DNA of 64,000 nucleotides, taken from Streptomyces sp. NBC_01717. Its GTDB lineage: Bacteria; Actinomycetota; Actinomycetes; Streptomycetales; Streptomycetaceae. The stretch lies in assembly GCF_036248255.1 (NCBI RefSeq), contig NZ_CP109178.1, positions 6,386,001 through 6,450,000 on the forward strand, written 5' to 3'. Under the pieces are notes generated by a model, which searched no databases, had not been told where the DNA came from, and was given only the letters and a program-made list of their open reading frames with translations. Below, one piece after another: positions 50,230 to 59,979 of this stretch. The position numbers and the translations under genes were made by a program. How positions within the stretch are numbered: the first letter of the stretch is position 1; each line of letters opens with the position of its first letter.

Positions 50230-51199
50230 GTGGGGGGCTCCTACTCACTCGGTGACGCCGAGCGCCCGGTGCGCGTCGACTCTGCGTGAACACCGGTTCC
50301 GAACTGCAGCGACGTCCTGTGGGTCGCCATTCTTAGAACGGCTCGACAGGGAGCGCAAAGGGTCCCGTCACTAAGTCGCCTCGTAGGTCCCAGGACCTCG
50401 CCAGGGCAGTGCGCGGGTCTCCAGTCCGCACATGGCGGCGGGAGGGAAAGCTGTCGCGACGTCAGAAGCCTTACGCCACGGGGCAGCGGGCGTGCAGGCC
50501 GGCCGGGCGGAATTCCGGGGCACGCGGCGAGATCTGCATCCGGGTCAAAACGGACAAATCCTTAGATATCCGCCATGTCGCGTCTACTAAGTACGCCGGT
50601 CGGTTGCCGGGGCGCTGTGACCGACGTCATAAAATATGGGCTTCCGCTTCTTTCGCGCTCCACGGGCCCCGAGTCGCCCCCCGGAGAGTCACCCTCGGCG
50701 CTGGGCGGCATCCCTCACCGCTGAGCCGCCGCTCAGTCCTGATCAGGATGGGAGCCGGGCCCGCCGTGCAGCCCGGCGAGCGGCGTGGGGGAGGTCGGTC
50801 GGTTCCTCGCCCGCCTCCAGCAGCGTGTCCGCCGCACCCAGTGGCTTCGGGACCATGCGGGCCGGGCTGTCGTCAGCCACGCAAACGAGGTGCGTGCCCA
50901 GTCGTAGGCAGTGGTCGGGCTGACGTCCGAAAGCCGCTGACCGCCGGGTTGCTGCGTATGCGTCCCACTACCTTGATGCAGTTGGCCCGCACGGACCCGG
51001 CAACGCGGCTGGGTGAACTGTGGCCTGCGGCGTAACTCCAGCCTGGCGAGGCCCGTCTCGTACGGCATGGGAGACATCGATGCTGTGCTCGTGTCGAAGC
51101 CTGGGCCGGCGGTGGTGGAGATTGTTGCGGGAGATGCAGCGACGCTGCACGCGATCGGCGCCCCGCCGCCGACCGATGGGCATCGACCGGTGTCCGGTC
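50230..51199. other. 970 bp without a supported gene
   Basis: Upstream region of the snapalysin gene and beyond. Several open frames are present but show arginine/proline-rich composition typical of GC-rich shadows. No promoter motif could be assigned with confidence. Confidence 0.5.
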
Positions 51200-51363
51200 G
51201 ACCACGAGGCGGTGGACGGTGGCGTGGGGTGTCGAGGTGGTTCGGTGCACTCCTCGGTGCTCAAGTACGAATCCCGGGCCCCGACTTGAGTGACCGGAAC
51301 CCCCGCAGCGACCTCCATGGCCGCGTGATACCGCTGCTCGACCACGCTCAACTCCACCAGCAC
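51200..51363 (-). pseudogene. IS481-type transposase N-terminal fragment
   Basis: Starts MLVELSVVEQRYHAAMEVAA with GVPVTQVGARD, the usual N-terminal opening of IS481-family transposases. After about 30 residues the match ends. The DDE domain is missing, so this is a remnant. Confidence 0.55.
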
Positions 51364-51489
51364 GGCCCCGGCCCTCCCTGCACACGCCTGTCAGACGCAC
51401 ACAGCCAAGCCGAGGCAAGCGGTGTCAAGCATCAAGTGAAGCCACAACGTCAAGCATCAACCGAGACAAGACAACCCCATGTTGGTGGA

Positions 51490-51742
51490 GTGAGTAGAAA
51501 CCTTCTCTACGGGTTCAAGGCGCCGCGCAAGCGTGGCACGCGCCGCCGCCCCCGGCCGCGGGCTGCCTCTGTCTCCGCCCCGGCTGCCCCCGGCCGGGCG
51601 CCGGCGCACCGAGTGTGGAGCGGGCGTGGTTCAGGGCCAAGCAGGTCGGTGATGCCTGATATCAACAGCTGACACGAACAGAGGCGGACAGTGCCGGAAC
51701 AGGCTGAATCTCAGCGAGCCAAGAACGAAGTCGTCTCAGGCT
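51490..51742. repeat. Remnant of a second AICE-like right end
   Basis: 51490-51520 matches 35146-35176 (GAGTAGAAA, then CTCTACGGGTTCAAGGC). 51654-51692 matches 47178-47216 with paired TGATATC/TGACACG at the same 13-bp spacing. Similarity stops at CTGAAC (51737-51742), exactly where the att core begins in the intact copy. A decayed end of a related element. Confidence 0.65.
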
Positions 51743-52050
51743 GAACCTCTGGTGCCGGACTCTCTGCGATCGACCTGATAAAGATGAGGCCAGACTTCAA
51801 AGCCTTTGTGGCACGCGGGGTGCTGTCCTGAACCGATGTACAGTGCCCCGCTGGTTTGCCCTGGCCATAGAACCTCGCCCTGTGTCATGCACGTCAAACC
51901 GTGTTCTATGCCAGCGGCCCCGAGGCCTGGGGGACGTGGCCCGTTCACTCCGACCGCTCCGAGACGTGCGCCATCAACGGTGTCCCGGAGGACGTCAGCG
52001 GTTCCGGAGACCATGAGGCCCCGTCATGTCGTGGGCATGAAAGCTCCTCT
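51743..52050. other. About 300 bp, no gene seen
   Basis: Between the element remnant and the broken SnoaL-like gene. Open frames here are short with atypical composition. No hairpin or repeat stood out. Confidence 0.5.
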
Positions 52051-52496
52051 TCAGCCACGGTCTGCATCGACCGACGGGGCAGCGAAGTACTGGGCGTACC
52101 GCGTCCCAGCAAAGTGCTCGCCCAACAGCCGAGAGAAGAGCAGGACCGACGGCAGCGGACGGTGGTTCACCACGAGATGTTGCGTCTGTCCCTTTGCGTT
52201 CCTGTAGACGACAGCGATGTTTGCGATCGGCTCACCGCCCACCGTCGACGTGTAGTCCTCGACGAAGTCGTTCTCTCCGTACCCGCCGATGTGGATGAAG
52301 TCCTGGTACTCGTACAGAGTGCGCGCATAGGACAGCACCGTGCGAACGTCCTCCGCTCCCCGCACGACCCCGTTCAGCACCGAGCCCTCCATCGTCACAT
52401 CGGCCGCAAGGTTGTCCAGCCAAGGGGGTAATAGTCCGTGCGCTGCCGCGCCGGGTCGCCGCTGCCCAGATACATCGGTTTCGTCTTGTCAGTCAT
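52051..52496 (-). pseudogene. SnoaL/NTF2-like gene broken by 1-base deletion
   Basis: ATG 52496 begins KTKPMYLGSGDPARQRTDYY, then the frame is lost at a run of five G (52424-52428) where the paralog at 54613 has six. Downstream the frame resumes (VLSYARTLYEYQDFIHIGGY to 52051). The downstream half alone has an ATG (52398) and could still be read as 115 aa. Confidence 0.82.
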
Positions 52497-52714
52497 CTTC
52501 CAGCGTTCCTAGCAAGGGGCCGGCTCCTGCTGGGAGCGGCCCTGACGAGTCGAACGAAATAACGTGTTCGGCGAGCCGAACCTGATTGCGGACGCCGGCC
52601 TGGTGCCCCTGTCCGGCTGACGAGCGGTGCGGTCTGCCTGGGCTGGGCGACGCCGCGGGCGTTGTCGGCCTTGCCCCGCCGCCGCACGCCGCCAGCAACG
52701 GCAGGGGCCGCGTC

Positions 52715-53785
52715 CTACCTGTCGTCGTTGTCCCGGCCGTCTTCGAAGACGAAGAATGGCTTGGCGCCACGTGCGGGTGTTTCGGCGAGCGCGATGGCTT
52801 CAGTGAAGCGTTCGAGTGGGAACGGCTGGCCCTGGGGGATGCTCAGCACTCCATCGGCGACGAGACTGCGAACCTCGGACAGCGCGCGCAAGGCATCCTC
52901 AGGTGAGGCAGTGCCGAACCAGCGGTTCAGCCAGAAGCCACGGACTGCTTTGGTCTCGTAGATGACCGAGCGTGCCTGCAGCGGGATCGTCAGCGCTGCC
53001 GGGTCGGTCTGCCGGTGGGTGGAGAGCGCGCCGTAGACCACGAGCTCTCCTCCCGGAGCCAACGCCTGTGATACCTGGGCACCCACGTGGCCCGCGACAC
53101 AGTCGATGGCCTTGTGCACGCCGGCCGGTCCCGCGATCTCAGCCACACGCGGCAACAGGTCCTCGTCCTCAGTGCAAATGACCTCGTCACCACCAAGCGC
53201 TTTGATCTCCTCAACGGCGTCGCGCCGCCGCACGACATTGATCGTGCGAATACCCAGATGCCTGGCCAGCTGAATGACGAGCCGGCCGACGGTGGAGCCC
53301 GCGGCCGTCTGCAACAACCATTCACCCGGCTGTACATCGAGTTCGCGAGTCAGGAGGAGCAGCGCGGTCAACGGGTTGACGGCGAGTTGACAGGCGTCGG
53401 AGTCGCTCAGATGGTCGGGAACCGGCAGGAGCCTTCGTGTATCGGCGACAAGGTATTCCTGCCAAGTGCCGGCCACATGCGGCCCGGGTACCGCCGGTAC
53501 GGCAGCGACCACCACACGCTCGCCGATCTTTAGCCCCTCGGTATCCGGGCCCAGGGCCTCAATACGGCCCACGCATTCCATGTGACCACCGACAGTGGGA
53601 AACTCGGGGAAGAAACCGTATCGGCCACGCAGTACGTGCAGATCGCTGGCGTGAACCGGAGTAGCCTTCACGCGGATCAACGCCTGACCGGCTTCTGGCG
53701 TGGGAACAGGACAGGATTCCAGCCGCAGGACATCGGTAGGCTCGCCGACCTTTCCGGCTACGAGCGCGCGCATGGATTGAGGCAT
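52715..53785 (-). CDS. MDR-type NADPH quinone/enoyl oxidoreductase
   Basis: 356 aa. GroES-like N-terminal domain (PVHASDLHVLRGRYGFFPEF, PTVGGHMECVGRIEALGPDT) and Rossmann domain with LQTAAGSTVGRLVIQLARHL in place of the AAxxVG motif. No cysteines for a structural zinc; zinc-independent 2-enoyl reductase/quinone oxidoreductase type (MECR-like). NADPH likely. Lies beside SnoaL-like genes. Confidence 0.88.
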   Translation of the reverse strand: MPQSMRALVAGKVGEPTDVLRLESCPVPTPEAGQALIRVKATPVHASDLHVLRGRYGFFPEFPTVGGHMECVGRIEALGPDTEGLKIGERVVVAAVPAVPGPHVAGTWQEYLVADTRRLLPVPDHLSDSDACQLAVNPLTALLLLTRELDVQPGEWLLQTAAGSTVGRLVIQLARHLGIRTINVVRRRDAVEEIKALGGDEVICTEDEDLLPRVAEIAGPAGVHKAIDCVAGHVGAQVSQALAPGGELVVYGALSTHRQTDPAALTIPLQARSVIYETKAVRGFWLNRWFGTASPEDALRALSEVRSLVADGVLSIPQGQPFPLERFTEAIALAETPARGAKPFFVFEDGRDNDDR

Positions 53786-54150
53786 CAGTGACCTTTCGCC
53801 TCTCAGCGCCCGACGAACTCGGCGGGCGTTCTGGACAAAAACGATTCTGGTGCCGGCATCCTCGTCGGCGCCCAGGCTCCGGACCCTTCCTTCTCGATGG
53901 AACCGGCCCGTGCACAGAGTGTCGTCGGCGTCGGGTCCCTCTGGGCCTTTGCCGACTCGCTCGGTATGATCATGTAAGCGTGCTGGGTTCGTGCGGCCTA
54001 CTGAGGTCCGTGATCAGGACAGGTCGCCGCAGCGCACCACTCTGGTTCAGATTTTGAATCCGCCATTTCACGCTACGCCCGGCCCCGGAAAGATTCTCGG
54101 CGGCGGACAATGCCGCGTGGCGCGAATTGCCCGCTGCGCCGGTTCTGGGC
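53786..54150. other. 365 bp intergenic, no gene seen
   Basis: Holds the promoter side of the oxidoreductase gene and the 3' flank of the broken SnoaL-like gene. No open frame has coding character. Confidence 0.5.
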
Positions 54151-54573
54151 TCAGGAGGCCTCCGGGGACACCTGGAGGCCGTCGATCGAGTCACGCCCCT
54201 TGGCGGTGTCCGCGTACAGTCGGGCCTCGACGATCAGCCCGTCGTTCACGGTGAACAGCAGACAGTGTTCGTTCTCCAGGGTGCGGCCGGTCTTCACCTT
54301 CGCCCTGGCCCTGACGGGAACGACCACGTGCGACCCGGAATCGAGCACTGTGTGTGCGTCGTAGTTGAAGGTCTCGTGGTGGTGATCGTAGATATCCCGG
54401 TAGAAGGCGAGAAAGCCTTCAGGCCTATGGAATGTCCCGCCGTAAGGCAGGGAGGTGGGGAAGTCGAAAATCACCTCGGGCGACATCAGGTCCATCAGGT
54501 CCGAGGAATCATTCTTCTCGAATCCGGAATATGCGCGTCAGCAAGCGTCCACGATTGCCTGATTGTGCGACAC
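54151..54573 (-). pseudogene. SnoaL-like gene interrupted by in-frame TGA
   Basis: From GTG 54573 (ribosome site CGGAGGAAAC) the frame reads SHNQAIVDAC, then TGA (54540-54538), then continues in the same frame RAYSGFEKNDSSDLMDLMSP to 54151. The remainder is NTF2-like (PTSLPYGGTFHRPEGFLAFY, NEHCLLFTVNDGLIVEARLY). One base change would restore a 140-aa protein. An internal ATG at 54495 could still give 114 aa. Confidence 0.75.
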
Positions 54574-54612
54574 GTTTCCTCCGGATCGCAGCAGAAATGA
54601 GTTGGAGTCCGT

Positions 54613-55074
54613 TCAGCCGCGGTCGGCATCCGACGGGTCGGTACCCGCCGACGGGTCGGCACAGTACTTTGCGTACTCTGTCCCGGCGAAGTGCTCGCCC
54701 AGCTTCCGGGAGAAGTACTGGAGCATCGGCAGCGGACGGTGGTTCATCACAAGATGTTGCGTCTTCCCCTCTTCGTTCTTATAGACGACAGCGATGTTGG
54801 CGATCGGCCTACCGTCCACCGTCGCTGCGTAGTCCTCGACGAAGCCGTTCTCTCCGTACTCACCTATGTAGATGAAGTCCTGGAATTCGTACAGAGTGCG
54901 TGCGTAGGACAGTATCGCGAAAACGTCCTTGGCTCCGTGGATGGTCCCGTTGAAGACCCCGGCCTCCAGCGTCACATCGTCGGCCAGATTGTCCAGCCAA
55001 GGGGGGTAGTAGTCCTTTCGCTGCCGCGCGGGGTCGCCGCTGCCCAGATATGTCGGTGGCGTCTTGTAGGTCAT
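54613..55074 (-). CDS. SnoaL/NTF2-like protein
   Basis: 153 aa from ATG 55074, with AGGAGG ribosome site. YYPPWLDNLADDVTLEAGVF, then DVFAILSYARTLYEFQDFIY and HLVMNHRPLPMLQYFSRKLG fit the cone-shaped NTF2 fold of polyketide cyclases and related enzymes. Close paralog of the broken gene at 52051. The LysR gene at 55207 is divergent and may control it. Confidence 0.83.
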   Translation of the reverse strand: MTYKTPPTYLGSGDPARQRKDYYPPWLDNLADDVTLEAGVFNGTIHGAKDVFAILSYARTLYEFQDFIYIGEYGENGFVEDYAATVDGRPIANIAVVYKNEEGKTQHLVMNHRPLPMLQYFSRKLGEHFAGTEYAKYCADPSAGTDPSDADRG

Positions 55075-55206
55075 CTTGCAGCCTCCTGTGTCGGTTGAAC
55101 TTCCAACAGAATCGCTGGCCGCAACAGGTGCTGTCCAACGAAAGTCGGAGACTGCCGCCATCTCTCTGATAGATACCTCGGGGGCCCGCTGAGGGATACT
55201 CGGAGG

Positions 55207-56097
55207 GTGGAACTGCGCCAGCTCGAGTATTTCGTCGCCGTCGCCGAGGAAGCGAACTTCACCCGTGCCGCCGCACGGCTGCACGTCGTCCAGTCCGCGG
55301 TCTCCACCACGATCAAGAACCTCGAGCGAGAACTCCGCACTCCGCTGCTGGAACGCACCCCCAAAGGCGTGCTGCTCACCGATGCCGGTGCTGCCCTGCT
55401 ACCGCGCGCCCATGCCGCTCTCGACGCCGCCCGGGAGGCCGCAGACGCGGTGGGCGAGGTCCGCGGCGGACTGCGCGGCACACTGCGACTGGGCGCGATA
55501 GCCACGGTTGGGGTCATCGACCTTCCCGTGTTCCTCGGTGAATTCCACCGGCGTCATCCCGGCGTGTTCCTGCAGACCAGCGCCGCCCCCTCCGGCTCCC
55601 AGGGCCTGGTCGAAGCCCTCCTCGAACGTCGGCTCGACCTCGCCTTCGTTTCGGGGCCCGGACCGCGCCCGACAGGCATCACGCTGACCGCCCTCGCTTC
55701 CTCGGTGCTCGACCTCGTCGTGCCGGCCGCCCATCCGCTCGCGAAACGCCGCACCGTGCCGATCACCGAACTGGCAGGCCTGGACTTCGTCGACTTCCCT
55801 GCGGGCTACAGCAACCGGACCGTTGCCGACCGGGCCTTCGCCGCTGCCTCCGTTCCCCATCGCGTCGCGATCGAGATCACCGACCTCACCACCGGCGTGG
55901 CCTACGTCCGAAACGGCCTGGGCGTGGCGCTGCTGCCACGGGTCGCCCTCGGCAAGGGACAGGACGTCGCCACGCTGACCGTCGAGGACGCCGACCTGGA
56001 ATGGCAGTTTTCCCTGGCCGCTCCGTCCGAGCGCACGCCCGGTGCTGCGGCACGCGCCATGATCGCGATGGCGCACGAGTTCCTCTGGCGAGAGTGA
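55207..56097 (+). CDS. LysR-family transcriptional regulator
   Basis: 296 aa, GTG start. N-terminal winged HTH (LEYFVAVAEEANFTRAAARL, QSAVSTTIKNLERELRTPLL) and a substrate-binding domain (LRLGAIATVGVIDLPVFLGE, GVAYVRNGLGVALLPRVALG). Divergent from the SnoaL-like gene 54613-55074 with 132 bp between, the usual arrangement for LysR targets. Confidence 0.93.
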   Translation: MELRQLEYFVAVAEEANFTRAAARLHVVQSAVSTTIKNLERELRTPLLERTPKGVLLTDAGAALLPRAHAALDAAREAADAVGEVRGGLRGTLRLGAIATVGVIDLPVFLGEFHRRHPGVFLQTSAAPSGSQGLVEALLERRLDLAFVSGPGPRPTGITLTALASSVLDLVVPAAHPLAKRRTVPITELAGLDFVDFPAGYSNRTVADRAFAAASVPHRVAIEITDLTTGVAYVRNGLGVALLPRVALGKGQDVATLTVEDADLEWQFSLAAPSERTPGAAARAMIAMAHEFLWRE

Positions 56098-56390
56098 GCA
56101 TCGCCTCGGAGGGCGTTGTCACGTTGTCGGTCGGGTGGACGTCTGACGGTGTGTCGAGGCATGGTGCGGCCGGGACCTGATGGCAGGCCACGAGGCATCC
56201 CAGGAGCGATTGTCTCTGCAACGTCTGCAACACGGCGGACCTGAACGGTCACAGCAATGGCAACCAGCGGCCGACAGCGTACGGCTGGGACACGACGAAG
56301 CTCCCGGCCCACGCGAATTGTGACCTGCAAGGCCGCGGGCAGCCGACTCCACCTGACATTGACGGGCTCCGGAGAGGACCACGCAGGCAC

Positions 56391-56424
56391 ATGAGCCCCC
56401 ATCGAGAAACCGATGGGGGCTCAT
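56391..56424. terminator. 14-bp perfect bidirectional terminator
   Basis: ATGAGCCCCCATCG (56391-56404) pairs with 56411-56424 around AGAAAC. Between the LysR gene (rightward) and the repeat protein (leftward), which converge here. The 290 bp between LysR and the hairpin shows nothing coding. Confidence 0.85.
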
Positions 56425-56475
56425 GACCGATCGAGGCTCACGATCCAGCGGAGTGCCTACACGGCGCTTGCTCCA

Positions 56476-57534
56476 TCACTGGTTGGTGGTGGGGGTGCCG
56501 GTGGTGGTGGTCGGCGTGCCGGTCGTGGTGGTGGGGGTGGTGGTGGTCGGCGTGCCGGTCGTGGTGGTGGGGGTGCCGGTGGTGGTGGTCGGCGTGCCGG
56601 TCGTCGTGGTCGGCGTGCCAGTTGTGATGGTGGGGGTGCCGGTCGTCGTGGTCGGCGTGCCAGTTGTGGTGGTCGGCGTGCCCGTCGTGGTGGTGGGGGT
56701 GCCGGTCGTCGTGGTCGGCGTGCCAGTTGTGGTGGTCGGCGTGCCGGTCGTCGTGGTCGGCGTGCCAGTTGTGGTGGTCGGCGTGCCCGTCGTGGTGGTC
56801 GGCGTGCCCGTGGTGGTGGTGGGGGTGCCGGTGGTGGTGGTCGGCGTGCCCGTGGTGGTGGTGGGCGTGCCGGTCGTGGTGGTGGGCGTGCCGGTCGTGG
56901 TGGTCGGCGTGCCGGTCGTCGTGGTCGGCGTGCCGGTCGTGGTGGTCGGCGTGCCGGTCGTGGTGGTGGGCGTGCCCGTGGTGGTGGTCGGTTGCGTAAC
57001 CGGCCCAGTCCCCGCATTGACGGGGGCATTGATGACGCTGGAATTCATGATTTGGGTCATGTTGGTGGTTGTCTGATTGACGACTTGGGTTATCAGCGTC
57101 TGCGGCAACCCAAGGCTTCTCGCCGTGCTTTGTGCCGCTGCTATGCCTTGTGCCTTCGCAGCTTGCGGGGAGGCACCTCTACGTATCGCCGCTTGTGCTG
57201 CACTCGTTCCGGCAGCTGTGGCGGCGGCTGTAGCTGATGTGCTTCCTGTCGATGTCGCTGCCGCCCCGGTGCAGGCCGTGGAACCTACGGAGAAGTTGCC
57301 CGCCCCCGTAACGGTGGTCGGTCCGATGCGGCCGTCAGAGGAAGAGCGCACCATCGTCCCGGTAGGCGAGACTGCGAACGTCCCATTGGGGGCGAAGTTC
57401 TCTCCGGTCAGGCTACTTGCTACCACCCGACAATTCTCGTTCGGGGCAGCGGAAGCCGGCTCGACGGTGATCGCGGCCGTCCCTCCGACAAGCGCAACTG
57501 TCGCAGCGGCACTCAGGGCGATCTTTCCTCTCAT
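56476..57534 (-). CDS. Secreted protein with Thr-rich tandem repeat tail
   Basis: 352 aa. Signal peptide (IALSAAATVALVGGTAAITV, cleavage near PASA), a globular part of about 150 residues (one Cys pair possible; NFAPNGTFAVSPTGTMVRSS), an Ala-rich helical stretch, then about two dozen copies of GTPTTTT to the C-terminus (56485 to about 56990). No sortase motif or membrane anchor. The tail could be O-glycosylated and wall-spanning. Repeat number probably varies. Confidence 0.85.
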   Translation of the reverse strand: MRGKIALSAAATVALVGGTAAITVEPASAAPNENCRVVASSLTGENFAPNGTFAVSPTGTMVRSSSDGRIGPTTVTGAGNFSVGSTACTGAAATSTGSTSATAAATAAGTSAAQAAIRRGASPQAAKAQGIAAAQSTARSLGLPQTLITQVVNQTTTNMTQIMNSSVINAPVNAGTGPVTQPTTTTGTPTTTTGTPTTTTGTPTTTTGTPTTTTGTPTTTTGTPTTTTGTPTTTTGTPTTTTGTPTTTTGTPTTTTGTPTTTTGTPTTTTGTPTTTTGTPTTTTGTPTTTTGTPTTTTGTPTITTGTPTTTTGTPTTTTGTPTTTTGTPTTTTPTTTTGTPTTTTGTPTTNQ

Positions 57535-57601
57535 GGTCTTCTCCTTTTCGGCACTGTGCTTGCGATCCCAGTCGCGTGCCGACGTGAGCGGCGGGCCATA
57601 A

Positions 57602-58093
57602 CCACCGCGGCTCCGGCGTGACGCTGACGTAGGGGCGGGACCGGCAGAAGCAACTCCGTGTAACTCCGGGTTGAACCCCCCGCTCCTAACACCTTGCGCG
57701 TTCTCCTCGTGGATGTCGCGCGGAAGGATCTTCCGGATTCAACCAGTCATGGCTCAGGAGTTGCCTCCGGCGGCCGCTCGCCGGGCACCACACGGCCGCG
57801 CGAGGGGAAACAAGTGAAGAGGAGTCGAAGCATGAGAAAATGTACGCGAAGGCGCCGCGGGAGCTGGGTCGGTGCCGTACGAGATGATGGTTGCCAACTC
57901 GCAGCACTCCTACGCGAATCGTCCCCGTCGAGCCATAACGTGCCTGGGGCTTCTGAGGCCCCGGCGCGCCGCTGACGGGACAATTCAGTTCACTCCAGCC
58001 TCTGGGCTGGTGAAACATGAAGAAGACGACCTTGCGGAGCGTCGGGCTGGTCCACCCGCACTCCCGGGCGTGGTTCAGGGACTTCGCCCGCTG
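57602..58093. other. About 490 bp without a supported gene
   Basis: Upstream of the repeat protein and downstream of the GlxA-type gene. No frame here has convincing coding character. The promoter of 56476-57534 should lie at the left end. Confidence 0.5.
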
Positions 58094-59161
58094 CTACCCC
58101 GTGTCGGCGCGGTGCGCTGTGCTGAAGCGGCGCTGAAAGGCGGCTGGGCTGATCGACATTTTCCTCACGAAAACTCTCCGCATACTCTCGTAACTCGGGA
58201 ATCCCGCAAGGGATGCCACCTGCGTTGCGGTGTGCCCTTGGTCGAGCAGAGCTTTTGCCAGGTCGAACCGGATCATCTCCACGTACCGGGCCGGCGTGGT
58301 GGACAGTTCGTCGTGAAAGAGCCGCGTGAGATGCCGGGGGCTCACATTGATGTGCTTGGCGAGCTCACCGAGTGAGTGATTTCCCGCGGGATCAGCCGTC
58401 ACCAAGTCGGTGATCCTGCGGATGACCGGAGATCGAGGTGGCGGTCCTTGCAGTGGGGCGGAGAACTGTGACTGGCCGCCCGAACGCTGCAAATAGACCA
58501 CCAGGGCGCGGGCGACATCGCGGGTCAGATCAGGGCCGTGATCCTCCTCGACGAGTGCCAGCGCCAGGTCGATGCCGGCGGTCACGCCCGCCGAGGTGTA
58601 CGTGGTGCCGTCACGTACATAGATCGCATCAGGTTCGATGTGGCTGGACCGGCACCGGGCGGCGAGTTCCTGCGCGACCTTCCAGTGCGTGGTCGCACGC
58701 TTGCCGTCCAGGAGACCGGCGGCGCCGAGGACGAATGCTCCGGTGCAGATGGACGCGACCCGGTCGGCCCGGAGCGCCAGGGTCCGGGTGGCCTCGACCA
58801 GGTCACGGGCGACAGGGCTGCGCGGGTAGAGGTCTGCGCCGGCCACCAGGAAGGTGTCGGGAGCAAGCTGCGAGGCGGCGGCGTCGACCGCGATCCGGAT
58901 CCCGATGGACGAGGTGACGTCGGTGCCGGTCGGTGACGCCAGCACGATCCGGTAGTCGGCACCGAACCGGTTCGCTTCCGCGAACACCTCCGCGGGGCCG
59001 GCGACGTCCAGCAGTGTGACCCCGTCATAGACGAGGATCACGACCCGATGCGTGGCGGAGCCCACGCCCCCGTTCCCGGCCTGTCCGGATTCAGGTGACT
59101 CATGGCGGGACCGAGGTGGCGCCGAGGGCCCGGTGGTCGGCAGTGTGGAAGACGGGCGCAC
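58094..59161 (-). CDS. GlxA-type regulator (DJ-1/PfpI + AraC HTH)
   Basis: 355 aa from GTG 59161 (AGGA at suitable distance); GTG 59065 is an alternative. Residues about 38-200 are a DJ-1/PfpI domain (VILVYDGVTLLDVAGPAEVF, SICTGAFVLGAAGLLDGKRA). The C-terminus is an AraC double HTH (ELAKHINVSPRHLTRLFHDE, ATQVASLAGFPSYESMRRVF). Divergent from the HD-domain gene (41 bp between starts), its likely target. Confidence 0.92.
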   Translation of the reverse strand: MRPSSTLPTTGPSAPPRSRHESPESGQAGNGGVGSATHRVVILVYDGVTLLDVAGPAEVFAEANRFGADYRIVLASPTGTDVTSSIGIRIAVDAAASQLAPDTFLVAGADLYPRSPVARDLVEATRTLALRADRVASICTGAFVLGAAGLLDGKRATTHWKVAQELAARCRSSHIEPDAIYVRDGTTYTSAGVTAGIDLALALVEEDHGPDLTRDVARALVVYLQRSGGQSQFSAPLQGPPPRSPVIRRITDLVTADPAGNHSLGELAKHINVSPRHLTRLFHDELSTTPARYVEMIRFDLAKALLDQGHTATQVASLAGFPSYESMRRVFVRKMSISPAAFQRRFSTAHRADTG

Positions 59162-59202
59162 CGTCCATTCCTAACACACCGATACCGGAAAGCGCAGAGG
59201 TC

Positions 59203-59841
59203 ATGACTGAGATCATCGCAGGGGTAGAGATTCCTGAAACAGAGGCGGTCGCCGAAGCCACCCGCCTCATTCAGAAGATGACCAGTCCCCTCATCTACCA
59301 TCACTCCCGGCGTGTTTTCGTCTTCGGCGTCATTCATGCTCGCAGGATCGGCTTGCAGCCCAACCCGGAGCTGCTCTACCTGTCCGCCATGTTCCACGAC
59401 ACCGGCCTCTTGACGCCATTTTCCGATGTGGAGCAGCGCTTCGAGGTCGATGGAGCCGACCATGCGCGCAAGTTCATGCTCGACCGCGGTTTCCCGGCCG
59501 CCGCCGCCGACGTGGTCTGGACGGCTATCGCGCTGCACACGACGCCGGGAATTCCCGGCCGGATGGGCCCGGAGATCGCCATCACGAATCTCGGTGTTCT
59601 GACCGACGTGCTCGGCTTGGGGCTGGACGAGTTGGATCGGGTACAGGTGGAAGAGATCACCGACGTCCATCCACGGGGCGACTTCAAGAACGAGTTCCTG
59701 CAGGCCTTCGTCGACGGACTCAAGCACCGACCGGAGACCACGAACGGAACCGTGAATGCAGATGTGCTGGAGCACTTTGTTCCCGGCTTCCGTCGCACAA
59801 CCACGGTCGAGCGCATCATCGGCGCGCCCTGGCCGAGCTGA
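59203..59841 (+). CDS. HD-domain hydrolase (cyanamide hydratase-like)
   Basis: 212 aa from ATG 59203 (AGAGG upstream). HD metal site: YHHSRRVFVFGVIHARR then SAMFHDTGL and later AIALHTTPGI. Closest pattern is the cyanamide hydratase-like HD family. Probably controlled by the divergent GlxA-type regulator and co-transcribed with the oxidoreductase at 59980. Confidence 0.85.
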   Translation: MTEIIAGVEIPETEAVAEATRLIQKMTSPLIYHHSRRVFVFGVIHARRIGLQPNPELLYLSAMFHDTGLLTPFSDVEQRFEVDGADHARKFMLDRGFPAAAADVVWTAIALHTTPGIPGRMGPEIAITNLGVLTDVLGLGLDELDRVQVEEITDVHPRGDFKNEFLQAFVDGLKHRPETTNGTVNADVLEHFVPGFRRTTTVERIIGAPWPS

Positions 59842-59979
59842 TCAGCGAGCCATGAAAGACAAGGTGAGGAAACATGCGAGTCGTCCTCGCCCCCGGCCGT
59901 CGTCTCGGACGAGGCGCCGCCTCCACCGTGCTCGTGCCCGCCGGCGTGGGTGACACATTTCTTCCAGAAGGGACCCAGC

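Noticed and set aside
50409..51035. 208-codon rightward frame after snapalysin
   Set aside because: Arg/Pro-rich, no ribosome site and no recognisable motif.
56485..56990. Regular 21-bp repeats that might be a CRISPR array or minisatellite locus
   Set aside because: No spacers; units are contiguous, in frame, and encode GTPTTTT in a protein with a signal peptide.
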